Part shown: one piece after another, positions 17,487-25,451 of the stretch
How positions within the stretch are numbered: position 1 is the first letter of the stretch
How the letters are laid out: each line of letters begins with the position of its first letter
NCBI GenBank assembly: GCA_023139575.1
Contig: JAGLNJ010000131.1
Span: forward strand, 1 to 40,619
Length of the DNA stretch: 40,619 nucleotides
From: Candidatus Omnitrophota bacterium
GTDB lineage: Bacteria > Omnitrophota > Gorgyraeia > Zapsychrales > JANLHA01
Reading direction: 5' to 3'
The notes under the pieces: model-generated
Told to the model about the DNA's origin: nothing
Databases searched by the model: none
What the model saw: only the letters and a program-made list of their open reading frames with translations
Made by a program: the position numbers and the translations under genes

Positions 17487-19628
17487 TTGATAAAAGATTT
17501 TTATTCCAAATTATCTGATAAGGAGAAAAAGATTGCCCATTGGGCCATTGCGGCGGTGGTATGCTTTCTTTTTGATGCCCTTCTCTTGCGTCCCGTCTTG
17601 TCAAAATTAAGTTCGCTGGATAAAGAAATTTCTGAAAAGACCAGCAGCATCAAACGGGATATTCGGTTTTTATCGTATGAGGACAAGATCAATAAGGAGG
17701 AAGACCTCTTCAGCGTATACCAAACCGATGAGGCTATCGCTGAAGAAGAAATAATTGCGGGATTTTTAAAAACTGTTGAATTATTGGCGTCTGAAGCGGA
17801 AATTAACTTAGTTAAGCTTAATCCTGCCGAAGTGACCCCGAAAAAAGGTTATTTTGAATATTATGCCAACCTGGAGTGCACGGGCAAGTTGGATAATATG
17901 GTCGCCTTCATGCACAAAATAGATACGACGAATAATTTGTTGCGCATAGTTAAGGTGAATATGACAGGGAAAAAAGCTAGTCCTGAACAGATTAATGCGG
18001 CCATGAAAGTTGCCAAGCTTATTATTGATCCGAAGACAATTGGAAACTTTGAATTTATGGAGGAGGAATTCGGCCTGGAAATTGAAGATGGAGGGGAGGG
18101 TGTTGAAGGAGAGGGCGCAGGTAAAGGAGGCGACGATGGTGCTGGTGATGGCGGAGGGGTTCAAGGTGAAGGGGGCGATGGTGGTGACGGAGAGGGAACT
18201 GGTGAAGGTGGGGAAGGCGCTGATGGTACTGGTGAGGGCGGCGATGATAGTGAAAGTGAACATGAAAAAAGTGAGGGTGAGAAAGGTAAAGGAGATTATG
18301 ATGGGGCAGGTGAAGATGACGATGAACATGGTCGAGACGGAGAAGGTGATTCCGATAAAAATAAGCAAGATGATGAAGAAGTTGCTGGACAGGGTTTTGG
18401 TGAAGAAGAAGGTGGCGCAGGCGCAGGTGGAGGAGCTGGTAGCGGGGGTGATGCTGGAGGTGCGGGTGAAGGTGGTGATGGTGGAGAAGGCGATGAAAAT
18501 GGTAAAGAGGGCGCAGATGGAGAGGGTGAAGAAGGGGCTGGTGAGGGAGAGGGTAAAGCCGATGGCAGCGTAGAAGGGGATGGAGAAGGCAAAGGAGGCT
18601 CTGAAAGCAAGGGTGGTGAAGGAGATGGAGAAAGTGAAGATGAGGGGAGTGGTTCAGGTATAGGCGGAGGAGAAGGTGACGGGGGTGCTGATGGTGAAGA
18701 TGGCGGCCAAGGTAAAGACGGCGGGGCAGGTCAGGGAGCTGGCGTTGGGGATAAAGGATCAGCTGGTGGTGATGGCAGTGGAGGGACCGGGGGCGGTGAA
18801 GGTCAAGGTGCGGGCGCAGCTGATGGAGGGAATTTAGATAGAGATGGCACACCTGGTGCAGGCGGTAGCGACGGGGAAGGTGGCGGAACGGCAGATTCTG
18901 CCAGTGGTGAGAGTTCTGCTGAGGGGGAAGGTGAAGCCGGCGGTTCCGGAGATGCTGCCGATGAAGGAAAAGGCAGCGGTGAAGAAGAAGGCGAAGGAAC
19001 AGGTAAAGGTGAAGGTGAAGGTTTCGGGACTGGAGAGGAAGGCGGTGAAGGTGAAGGAAGCGGTATGGGGGATGAAGACCAGGGAGGTGAAGGCGAAGGC
19101 ACTGGGGAAGGTGCTGGGCAAGGCCAAGATTTTGAGGGGGCGGGGCAAGGGCGTGATGAATCTGAACGGGGTAATCAAGCGGCAGATTATTTAAGTGGTG
19201 ATGATGAACAAGAGGTTTATGCCGATGATAAGGGCGGGACAGAAGACGGCGGTTATGGCAGTCATGGAGAAGGTGCAGGTGGTGGATCTGCTGAAGGGGA
19301 AGAATGGGGAAGATTGTCCTCTGGTTCTTCCGGCGGAGGGGATGATACTAAAAGCAGTGCAATTCCTGAAAAAGCAAAAAAGAAAAAGAAAAAAAAGGAA
19401 CCCAAAAGTAAATACCAGGAAGAATTTGAAAATACAAAAACGAGTGGACGCATCCGTGTTAATAGCTTAGAATCACTTTGGGACAATTTCTTCGGGGGTA
19501 AAGGTTCTTCAAAATCCAAGAAAAAGAAGGCGACATCCAAAACAGGAAAACCCAAACAGCCTCCGCCAGATCATGACCCTAATAAAAAAACCAATTTATG
19601 GCAAAGAAAATTTATGAAAGGCGAATAA
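17487..19628 (+). CDS. PilO/GspM-like protein with a large Gly/Glu/Asp-rich insertion
   Basis: It starts at TTG 17487, chosen because GGGAGGG lies 7 bp before it and no ATG fits. The protein has 713 residues. Residues 1-190 look like PilO/GspM: a membrane helix at about 17-37, a coiled-coil and a ferredoxin-like fold (EINLVKLNPAEV, YFEYYANLECTGKLDNMVAFMHKI). From about 200 to 622 comes low-complexity sequence of mostly Gly, Glu, Asp, Ala, Ser and Lys with almost no hydrophobic residues. The last 90 residues are Lys/Pro-rich with a short ordered stretch (RVNSLESLWDNFFGG). Typical family members are about 160-220 residues. Given the topology, the acidic tract should be periplasmic; a role as calcium-binding or spacer sequence is a guess. 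Confidence 0.8.
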   Translation: MIKDFYSKLSDKEKKIAHWAIAAVVCFLFDALLLRPVLSKLSSLDKEISEKTSSIKRDIRFLSYEDKINKEEDLFSVYQTDEAIAEEEIIAGFLKTVELLASEAEINLVKLNPAEVTPKKGYFEYYANLECTGKLDNMVAFMHKIDTTNNLLRIVKVNMTGKKASPEQINAAMKVAKLIIDPKTIGNFEFMEEEFGLEIEDGGEGVEGEGAGKGGDDGAGDGGGVQGEGGDGGDGEGTGEGGEGADGTGEGGDDSESEHEKSEGEKGKGDYDGAGEDDDEHGRDGEGDSDKNKQDDEEVAGQGFGEEEGGAGAGGGAGSGGDAGGAGEGGDGGEGDENGKEGADGEGEEGAGEGEGKADGSVEGDGEGKGGSESKGGEGDGESEDEGSGSGIGGGEGDGGADGEDGGQGKDGGAGQGAGVGDKGSAGGDGSGGTGGGEGQGAGAADGGNLDRDGTPGAGGSDGEGGGTADSASGESSAEGEGEAGGSGDAADEGKGSGEEEGEGTGKGEGEGFGTGEEGGEGEGSGMGDEDQGGEGEGTGEGAGQGQDFEGAGQGRDESERGNQAADYLSGDDEQEVYADDKGGTEDGGYGSHGEGAGGGSAEGEEWGRLSSGSSGGGDDTKSSAIPEKAKKKKKKKEPKSKYQEEFENTKTSGRIRVNSLESLWDNFFGGKGSSKSKKKKATSKTGKPKQPPPDHDPNKKTNLWQRKFMKGE
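18085..19350 (+). repeat. Purine-rich low-complexity coding tract (Gly/Glu/Asp)
   Basis: About 1.27 kb encodes irregular G-E-G, G-D-G and G-A-G units. The plus strand is strongly biased to G and A. Units are not exact copies, so this is a degenerate repeat rather than a perfect tandem array. Long open frames on the other strand and in other frames here are by-products of the composition. Confidence 0.9.
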
Positions 19629-19640
19629 GGAAATAGTTAG

Positions 19641-20552
19641 ATGCATAAACAGAGAAACATCTTAATATTATTTTTGCTCGGTCTTTTAATGCTTTCTTCG
19701 GAAGTATATGCGAACCGTTTGAAGAATTTGTATTTAGAAGGGGATAAGGCTTATCAACAGGGTGAGCATGAAAAAGCCATTGAAATTTTTGAGGAAGTGG
19801 TTGAATTGGAACCTAATTTTGCCCCGGTCTATAATGCCTTAGGCTTGGCGCATAATGCGATTAATACCAAATTATCAGATGTCATTTGGCTTTATGACGT
19901 GGCGATTGACATCGATCCGAAATATATTGATGCTTATATCAACAAATGCAGAGCTTTTTATAAGTCAGGCGATCATGACCAGGCTGAGCAAAGCTGTCTT
20001 GAGGCCCTTGAGGTAAGACCCAATTATCAAGCAGCTCAGTTATCTCTGGCTTGGATCTATTTGGTTGGCAAGGCTGAACCAGACAGGGCAACATATTATT
20101 TTGAACAGGTAGCTAAAACGATCAAGGAGCCAATGGTTTATTTTGGGTTGGGCTTGGCTTATTCTCAAAAAGGAGACAGGGTAAGGGTGTTAGATGCCGT
20201 TACACAGCTTCGCGGACTGAATAGCGATGAGTTGGCCTCGCAACTAGAAGCGACTATTCGCACAAAAGATTTACCCCCGGTAAATGATCCTTTTTTAGAA
20301 GCACCTCAGGGGAAGCCAGGGCAGCTAATTGCCTTATCTCCTCCCGCAACGGCGCCCCCGGCTTCAGTGGCGCGGCAGCATCCGGGGGAATTAGGATCAA
20401 TGAAGATTCGTTTAAGGGGCAAATTATCAATGGGTGGACAAACGAAGATTGAATTGCATCCGGGCTCTTTGACGGGTAACGAAGGTGATCAGCCAAAATC
20501 TGCCATAGAACGTGTCAAAGAATTACAACGTCGACGCGGAATAACTTACTAA
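19641..20552 (+). CDS. Exported TPR-repeat protein
   Basis: This 303-residue protein has a signal peptide (core ILILFLLGLLML, cleavage near VYA at residue 25). About four to five TPR units follow from residue 30 to 200 (for example AYQQGEHEKAIEIFEEVVELEPNFAP split over two helices). A Pro/Ala-rich linker near 220-250 and a basic C-terminal helix follow. It closes the secretion operon, 12 bp after the PilO-like gene, and may act as a periplasmic or outer-membrane assembly factor (pilotin-like role is only possible). It faces a converging minus-strand gene 18 bp away. Confidence 0.85.
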   Translation: MHKQRNILILFLLGLLMLSSEVYANRLKNLYLEGDKAYQQGEHEKAIEIFEEVVELEPNFAPVYNALGLAHNAINTKLSDVIWLYDVAIDIDPKYIDAYINKCRAFYKSGDHDQAEQSCLEALEVRPNYQAAQLSLAWIYLVGKAEPDRATYYFEQVAKTIKEPMVYFGLGLAYSQKGDRVRVLDAVTQLRGLNSDELASQLEATIRTKDLPPVNDPFLEAPQGKPGQLIALSPPATAPPASVARQHPGELGSMKIRLRGKLSMGGQTKIELHPGSLTGNEGDQPKSAIERVKELQRRRGITY

Positions 20553-20570
20553 GAGAACAAACAAGAGTTA

Positions 20571-23117
20571 TTATTTTCTCCCCAAACCATTCCAGTCAAT
20601 TTCGAATATTTTAATTTCAGTGCGTCCGGTAAAGTTGATGTCATGAAAAAAATGATGGAAATGTTTCATCCCTGTCCCATTATAGAAAAATAATTGCATG
20701 AGTAAGGAATGGGCAAGTTTTGTGTCAAGGAGAGCGACATGATATCTTCCTTTTTTTTCGATTAAATAAACGGAATAACGGAGATTGGCATTTGGGAATT
20801 TTTTTTCAACAAGTTTATGCCCTTCTATATAGAATAGGCTCAAAGGTTTTCCTCTGCCATACTTTTCTGAATTGATGAGGCAGTCTTTGGTGATCATATT
20901 TACTTCAATGTTATTGTAAAATGTCAAGACCTCCGGAGCAGCCTCGACAACTTTTAACAGGCCGCTGTATCTCGGCCTTCCGCCGGCGATAGTCCATAAG
21001 AATTCAATATAAGGTTTTGTACCGGGTTTGGGGACCAGGCCCTTGAGCTTGGCGTCTTCGTTAAACTCTTCCATTCTTTTAATATTCCAATAGCCCACAA
21101 AGGGGAGTTGAATATTTTTGTCGACAAGGTCATTGTAGATAAGAAGATAAGATGGCGGAGGCTCATTATGCGTCATTGTTAAAAGGTGTTCTGTCTGCTG
21201 CGGGGTGATTTTATCAGCCAGTAAGTTGGCGGCTTTTTCCCGGCTCAGCGGGGCGATATTTTTTAAAATATCTACAGTTTCGGAAAGCTTGAAGCCTTGA
21301 TCTAACAAATAATCAGTAGCCCCATTTGCGCTGTTATTCAACATGCGCAGCAATCCCAGGGCCGTGCCCTCATTCTGACTCAAGAAAACGTTAGCCATCC
21401 AATAGGCCTGAGGCTTGTTTATCGTGGCCCCATCAAAGGTAACGCGTCGTTTGGCTATTGATGTAATAAAATGGCCGGGCGGCCACCAGGAGTTGATGAT
21501 GCTGTCAACCGGAGTATCATTGTTTATTTCTACTAAGGCATTATTCCAGGTGTCATTATAAAGTTGGTTGAGAAGAGAGGGGGTTGTGGTATAGGCGTTT
21601 TTGAGAGGGAACACGATTAAAGAAAAAATAGCGATAAAGCCGATGATAGCGAAGGCGGTCAGGCGATAGATATTTTTTTTTGCCAAGGTAACAAGAAGAT
21701 TTTTAATGTACTGATACATTTTGTAAAATCCTATAAGAGAAAACAGACTTGCCGGGACAAGAAAGAGCAGGACAAAGCGGCGGGCGCCTAATCCCATTAC
21801 GGTAGCAAAGATAATAAAAACGCCCAAGGTGATGAGGCAGAATTTCTGGTCATCAGAAAAAGACTTCTTAAAAAGGTCTTTGATGCTGCTGATGATTCCC
21901 AGTAAAACAAAAGTGATAAAAACAGGGCCGCCGGTTTTTTCCATGATATAGAAAAAATCCGCTTTACGCAGCTCTCCCACCGCGATATAAAGATCTGGCC
22001 AGAGGGAGATGTCATTCTTTGTAAAACCCATCAACGCCACCCAGCCTTCCTGAAAAAGGATGAAAAATTCTTTAATACCGAATATAAGGCTTATACCCAG
22101 AAAGGATAGAGAGAGTGCCGTCGCGAAGAAAAGGGCGAGCTTTTTAGAGTCATTTTTATTCTTGATGATGAAATGATTAAAAAAGATAATGCCGCACCCT
22201 GATATAAAAAGGACACTCTCAAGAAAAACCCAGCCCTGCCAAAACAGGGCGTACAAAGGAATCGCGAGAGCAGTCAGGACGGCATAAATAATCATTTTGG
22301 TCCGCGCGTGAAGGTGCCGCAGCCCTTTAAAAAGAAAGGTTAATATCAGAAAACCAAAGAAAAGATTATAGGGGTCGTTATCATACCACCCGAACATGCT
22401 TCTTTTTAAAAAGATAGGAGCGCAGATTAAGTAAATGCTTCCTACCAGAGAAGGCCAAGGGCCGATCTTAAAATGATGACTGATAATATAGAAAGGAATA
22501 AGTGTCAGAATGACCAATAAAAGCGGGGTAAAGCTCACGCTGGACATTAATGACATATCAGGTTTTAAGGAAGAAAGCAGCTTGTGCGTGAAGACGCCGA
22601 CAAAAGGATGAAGATTCAATGGTTCCCAGTGGCCCAGAGGGGCGAGCATCCTTTTGTTGAGATATTTGCTCCCCTTTATTTCATCACTGATGTTTCCGTT
22701 TTGAATGATGTCTTCTGTTTGGCCGTAATAATAGAAGGAGTCAGAGGCTAAAAGGTAAGGGTATAGATTTTCCTTTTGATTCTCAGCATCCAATTTGCGT
22801 GACAATTCAAAGATAGATTTCCGTATATCTTTTCGGTTGTCATGGAGCAGCTCGTCAAATTTCTTTTGGATAAATTCATATTTTTTGTTGGCCGGCATTT
22901 GCGGGTATTTGTCTTCAACGGTTTCCTTTATAGTTTTGCGCAGGTTGTTGATGATAAGCATGGAGGCTTTTTCATTAGAATCATTTGAGGTGTGATGAAA
23001 GAGGGGGTGTAAACGCAAGAAAACGGCTATGCTGCCGGTCACCAGCCAAATGATGGTAAATGCCATGAATGCCGTTAATGCCGACCTGGAATGATTTATA
23101 ATCTTTCGGCTTTTCAT
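20571..23117 (-). CDS. STT3-family oligosaccharyltransferase-like membrane protein
   Basis: This 848-residue protein has about 12-13 membrane helices in the first 500 residues and a soluble periplasmic C-terminal half, the STT3/PglB/AglB layout (GT66). Visible motifs are ASDSFYYY after the first helix (first acidic motif), GWYDNDPYNL (second, DND) and SWWPPGHFI at about 543-551 where WWDYG is expected. STT3 proteins move a lipid-linked glycan to Asn of exported proteins, and the Asp of WWD contacts the sequon Ser/Thr. Its replacement by Pro suggests altered acceptor recognition or a related transferase. The gene lies 18 bp downstream of the protease gene, so they are likely co-transcribed. 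Confidence 0.8.
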   Translation of the reverse strand: MKSRKIINHSRSALTAFMAFTIIWLVTGSIAVFLRLHPLFHHTSNDSNEKASMLIINNLRKTIKETVEDKYPQMPANKKYEFIQKKFDELLHDNRKDIRKSIFELSRKLDAENQKENLYPYLLASDSFYYYGQTEDIIQNGNISDEIKGSKYLNKRMLAPLGHWEPLNLHPFVGVFTHKLLSSLKPDMSLMSSVSFTPLLLVILTLIPFYIISHHFKIGPWPSLVGSIYLICAPIFLKRSMFGWYDNDPYNLFFGFLILTFLFKGLRHLHARTKMIIYAVLTALAIPLYALFWQGWVFLESVLFISGCGIIFFNHFIIKNKNDSKKLALFFATALSLSFLGISLIFGIKEFFILFQEGWVALMGFTKNDISLWPDLYIAVGELRKADFFYIMEKTGGPVFITFVLLGIISSIKDLFKKSFSDDQKFCLITLGVFIIFATVMGLGARRFVLLFLVPASLFSLIGFYKMYQYIKNLLVTLAKKNIYRLTAFAIIGFIAIFSLIVFPLKNAYTTTPSLLNQLYNDTWNNALVEINNDTPVDSIINSWWPPGHFITSIAKRRVTFDGATINKPQAYWMANVFLSQNEGTALGLLRMLNNSANGATDYLLDQGFKLSETVDILKNIAPLSREKAANLLADKITPQQTEHLLTMTHNEPPPSYLLIYNDLVDKNIQLPFVGYWNIKRMEEFNEDAKLKGLVPKPGTKPYIEFLWTIAGGRPRYSGLLKVVEAAPEVLTFYNNIEVNMITKDCLINSEKYGRGKPLSLFYIEGHKLVEKKFPNANLRYSVYLIEKKGRYHVALLDTKLAHSLLMQLFFYNGTGMKHFHHFFHDINFTGRTEIKIFEIDWNGLGRK

Positions 23118-23135
23118 TGAGTGTGATGGCTCCCG

Positions 23136-23894
23136 TTATGGCTTTAGATTTGTATTTAATAAGAATTTTTTCAGATAATGTGCGATTTTATTTGAGGGGA
23201 CGGCAAAGCTGGAGCGGATGGAGCCCAATTCTTTAGCTGTCATAAGGCCGATCAGGTCACCATCTTTGTTGAAAAGAGGACCGCCGCTGTCTCCCGAGTA
23301 GACATTAATGCTTGTTTGAAGGAGATCGTTGCGCTGTTCGCCACTGCGGTTCTTGGTGCGGCTTGTCCCGAGTCCTTTGATGCGCCCCCCAGAAACAGTT
23401 TTATTAAGAAATTCGGAATGCCCCACCGTGATGATTTCATCGTGCAATTTGACTTTATCAGAATCGGCAATTCTCACTACAGGTAAAGGATAAGGGGCGT
23501 CAATTTTTAGATAAGCCAAATCTAAATTTCCTATGACCTGTAAAACTTGGGCGGCAATTTGGCTGCCATCATGCATGGTGATAATGATATGATTAGCGCG
23601 ATTGATGGTATGCGCATTCGTGACAATTATTCCGGAAGGGTGTATGATGACCCCGGCTCCGTCACGGGTATATGAAGCTTGGGTGAGGTTGCGTAAGACT
23701 ATTAAGCGGCCGGTCTCAGGATTGAGAACCGGATCTTGAGGTTTGGATTTGAAGAGTTCTTTGTTGTGAGATGAGATGCCGACTATGGCTTTTTGCTTTT
23801 TTATCATCTGGTCAATAATTGACTTTTGCGCGTAAAGAGAGTTTCCGATTGAAAATTGTAAAATTAATATTAGTATTATATATTTTTTAGTCAT
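23136..23894 (-). CDS. Exported trypsin-like serine protease
   Basis: This 252-residue protein has a signal peptide (core IILILILQFSI, cleavage after YA near residue 22). The catalytic triad is complete: His in VTNAHTI, Asp in NLDLAYLKI, Ser in SGDSGGPLFN. It resembles the protease domain of the HtrA/DegP group but has no PDZ domain, so a stand-alone S1-family protease is the better name. It is the first gene of a two-gene minus-strand operon with the STT3-like gene. No good ribosome site is visible before the ATG. Confidence 0.9.
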   Translation of the reverse strand: MTKKYIILILILQFSIGNSLYAQKSIIDQMIKKQKAIVGISSHNKELFKSKPQDPVLNPETGRLIVLRNLTQASYTRDGAGVIIHPSGIIVTNAHTINRANHIIITMHDGSQIAAQVLQVIGNLDLAYLKIDAPYPLPVVRIADSDKVKLHDEIITVGHSEFLNKTVSGGRIKGLGTSRTKNRSGEQRNDLLQTSINVYSGDSGGPLFNKDGDLIGLMTAKELGSIRSSFAVPSNKIAHYLKKFLLNTNLKP

Positions 23895-23914
23895 AATAAT
23901 AAGTTGCTATTTGT

Positions 23915-23947
23915 CATCATTCTACATTTTCTCAGAATGATGCGCAA
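23915..23947 (-). promoter_or_regulatory. Promoter of the protease/STT3 operon with an overlapping inverted repeat
   Basis: Read on the minus strand, TTGCGC (23942-23947) is followed after 17 bp by TAGAAT (23919-23924), a fair sigma70 pair 24 bp before the ATG. A perfect 9-bp inverted repeat with arms CATCATTCT (23915-23923) and AGAATGATG (23934-23942), separated by 10 bp, covers the -10 box and spacer, a normal place for a repressor operator. Confidence 0.45.
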
Positions 23948-23967
23948 GTTAATAGCTGAATTTCATT

Positions 23968-23996
23968 TTTACAGAATACCTGTGTTGCTATACAAT
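23968..23996 (+). promoter_or_regulatory. Sigma70-like promoter facing the accessory genes
   Basis: TTTACA and TACAAT are separated by 17 bp, one mismatch each from consensus. It is divergent from the protease promoter and points at the truncated gene at 24023 and the intact gene at 24322. Downstream, GCCGGC at 24037-24042 and 24051-24056 can form a short GC-rich hairpin. Confidence 0.5.
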
Positions 23997-24022
23997 AGTA
24001 GCTGATAAACCCCGGAGATTAG

Positions 24023-24325
24023 TGGCCCGCGGCCAAGCCGGCTATTGAACGCCGGCAGAAGAAAAAATATCAAATAAAAGCTCGCAGACAGACCGAGCAG
24101 AATAAGTCCACGCAACTTGGGGTTATAAGAAACATTGATGATAAACCTTTTGACTTTCTTGTAGCCGTCATTTTTAACTCCAATTTTTCAATAAAGGCTA
24201 TGTGGAAGTTCCCGATTTCAATTATTAAAAGATATGCTAGATATTCAAAGCATCAAAACGGACATGTTTTAACTCTATGTAGCAGAATATTGAAAGATTT
24301 AAATTCTGAGGATCTATTAAAATGA
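24023..24325 (+). pseudogene. 5'-truncated DUF6998-like gene remnant
   Basis: The frame is open from 24023 but has no normal start codon until ATG 24200, which would leave 41 residues. Codons from about 24114 encode QLGVIRNIDDKPFDFLVAV and later RYARYSKHQNGHVL, which look like the C-terminal half of DUF6998-type proteins often found near nucleases and defence genes. Upstream codons are Lys/Arg/Gln-rich and do not look like the family. The stop overlaps the start of the next gene (ATGA), so the pair was probably once translationally coupled. The family name is from memory and should be treated as probable. Confidence 0.55.
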
Positions 24326-24930
24326 GTTTTGATGGAAAATATTCGGACGGTATTAGTGATTCATTTCATGCATGTAAAGGTAATCTGCACAGGCTTCCGA
24401 GAGAGTTTAAAAAATGGAAGACTCTGCAGGCTTATAGAAAAGAATGGAAATGCATGTATAGGTATACTACATATACACATATATCTAAACTCACTGAACA
24501 ATGCCTGATGTGTGATTATCTGGTGAGTTTAGATTTATGGCTTGAGCCATTTTCAATATTTAAAGAGAGAAGCAAAATTATTTTGGTGCAACTACTCGCT
24601 TCGATTTATGAGGCGGTTTTAGGACATATTATTAATGTTAAGATTGCAGAAGAAAAAAATAAAAGTCCGTTGTTCAATACTACTTTTTATGAGGAAAAGT
24701 TTGGTGATAAGAGGACTTTCGGTCCGACTCTAAAAATTTCCAATAAAATTGGATTGTTGGCTCCCAAATGGTCTGAACATCTTGGAAAAATAAACAAAAT
24801 ACGTAATTGGATTCATTTGGGAGAGAAAGAAATAGGACCATTAAAAACTTTTCTTGAAAGAGAAAGTTGTGAAACTTTAAGAGGTAAACTAGATGAATTT
24901 AGAAATTATATTGATAAGTTGAATCCTTAA
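24322..24930 (+). CDS. Hypothetical protein with a HEPN-like Arg-Asn-x-x-His motif
   Basis: This 202-residue soluble, basic, helix-rich protein contains KIRNWIHLG near residue 160, like the R-N-x-x-H motifs in HEPN/DUF4145-type helical bundles. I do not recognise the full family. GAGGA lies 10 bp before the ATG, and the ATG overlaps the stop of the truncated upstream gene. The AT-rich codon use differs from the secretion operon, suggesting transfer. A defence or toxin role is possible only by analogy. Confidence 0.6.
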   Translation: MSFDGKYSDGISDSFHACKGNLHRLPREFKKWKTLQAYRKEWKCMYRYTTYTHISKLTEQCLMCDYLVSLDLWLEPFSIFKERSKIILVQLLASIYEAVLGHIINVKIAEEKNKSPLFNTTFYEEKFGDKRTFGPTLKISNKIGLLAPKWSEHLGKINKIRNWIHLGEKEIGPLKTFLERESCETLRGKLDEFRNYIDKLNP

Positions 24931-24974
24931 CATTCAAGTAGTTTTGAAGGGGTACTCTTTAAAGCCTTTGCTAA

Positions 24975-25205
24975 TTTTTCCGGCAGGACTTAACCTATTG
25001 GAAGGGGCAATACATTACCGCGCGCCTTTTAAATCATAACCACCGCGCTGATTATGGTGAACAGCTTTATAAAAAACTTTCAAAAGACACAAATTCTAAT
25101 GAACGCGCTTTTCAGCGGGCGGTGAGATTTTACAATGAATTCTCAATTCCGGCCGGCCGGCCGGAATTGACCTGGACGCATTACCGGGCCCTCTTAGCGG
25201 AATAA
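24975..25205 (+). pseudogene. DUF1016/YhcG-type nuclease N-terminal domain remnant
   Basis: The frame has no start and stops after about 75 residues. It encodes YWKGQYITARLL, ADYGEQLYKKLSKD, ERAFQRAVRFYNEF and ELTWTHYRALLA, which match the DUF1016 N-terminal domain (usual form Y-G-x-x-L-x-x-x-L-S-x-D, then L-x-R-x-x-x-F-Y, then L-S-W-S-H-Y-R-x-L-L). The PD-(D/E)XK nuclease part is missing. It is truncated at both ends. Confidence 0.75.
25143..25170. repeat. Perfect 28-bp GC-core palindrome
   Basis: TCAATTCC, then GGCCGGCCGGCC, then GGAATTGA is a perfect self-complementary sequence inside the DUF1016 remnant. It encodes Ala-Gly-Arg-Pro in a place where the family normally has a short loop. 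Confidence 0.85.
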
Positions 25206-25451
25206 ATGGATGATAACAAAATTTCGGATAAGTTGAGGGATGTTAATGAAAAGGGAAAAGCCGGGTTATGTACAAAATGCCATAATATGCGACTGTCCGT
25301 ATAACCGGCTATTACCCATGAATCACGACATTTTTTCGCGAAACACGTCAGAAAAAAGCCGAAAAACAACAAAAACGCTGTTCTTTTGATATTCTGATAA
25401 GTAAATCGCCGGCAAACAGGACGGTCGTATATCAATTGTTAGAGATAAAAA
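25206..25451. other. Non-coding stretch with an imperfect long inverted repeat
   Basis: No convincing gene is present. An imperfect inverted repeat joins about 25283-25307 and 25409-25433 (by eye roughly 18 of 25 positions pair). GTTAGAG at 25438-25444, 8 bp before the next ATG, resembles the right-hand core of an integron attC site, so this may be a decayed recombination site. Confidence 0.3.

Noticed and set aside
18055..18852. Long minus-strand frame rich in His and Leu, plus several Ser/Pro-rich and Lys/Val-rich frames over the Gly/Glu tract
   Set aside because: They are composition shadows of the purine-rich low-complexity coding tract; no ribosome sites and no domain signal.
9032..20552. 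A complete type II secretion system
   Set aside because: No secretin GspD, GspC, GspH or prepilin peptidase is in the window, so only a partial set can be claimed.
20540..20575. AATAACT / AGTTATT inverted repeat between the converging TPR and STT3-like genes as a terminator
   Set aside because: Only 7 AT-rich pairs with a 22-base loop; too weak to call.
23895..24060. Small RNA or tRNA gene near the GC-rich hairpin
   Set aside because: No cloverleaf or known RNA family could be recognised; only a short GCCGGC hairpin is present.
25181..25435. Minus-strand 84-codon frame
   Set aside because: No family resemblance and it overlaps the DUF1016 remnant and the inverted repeat; likely chance.
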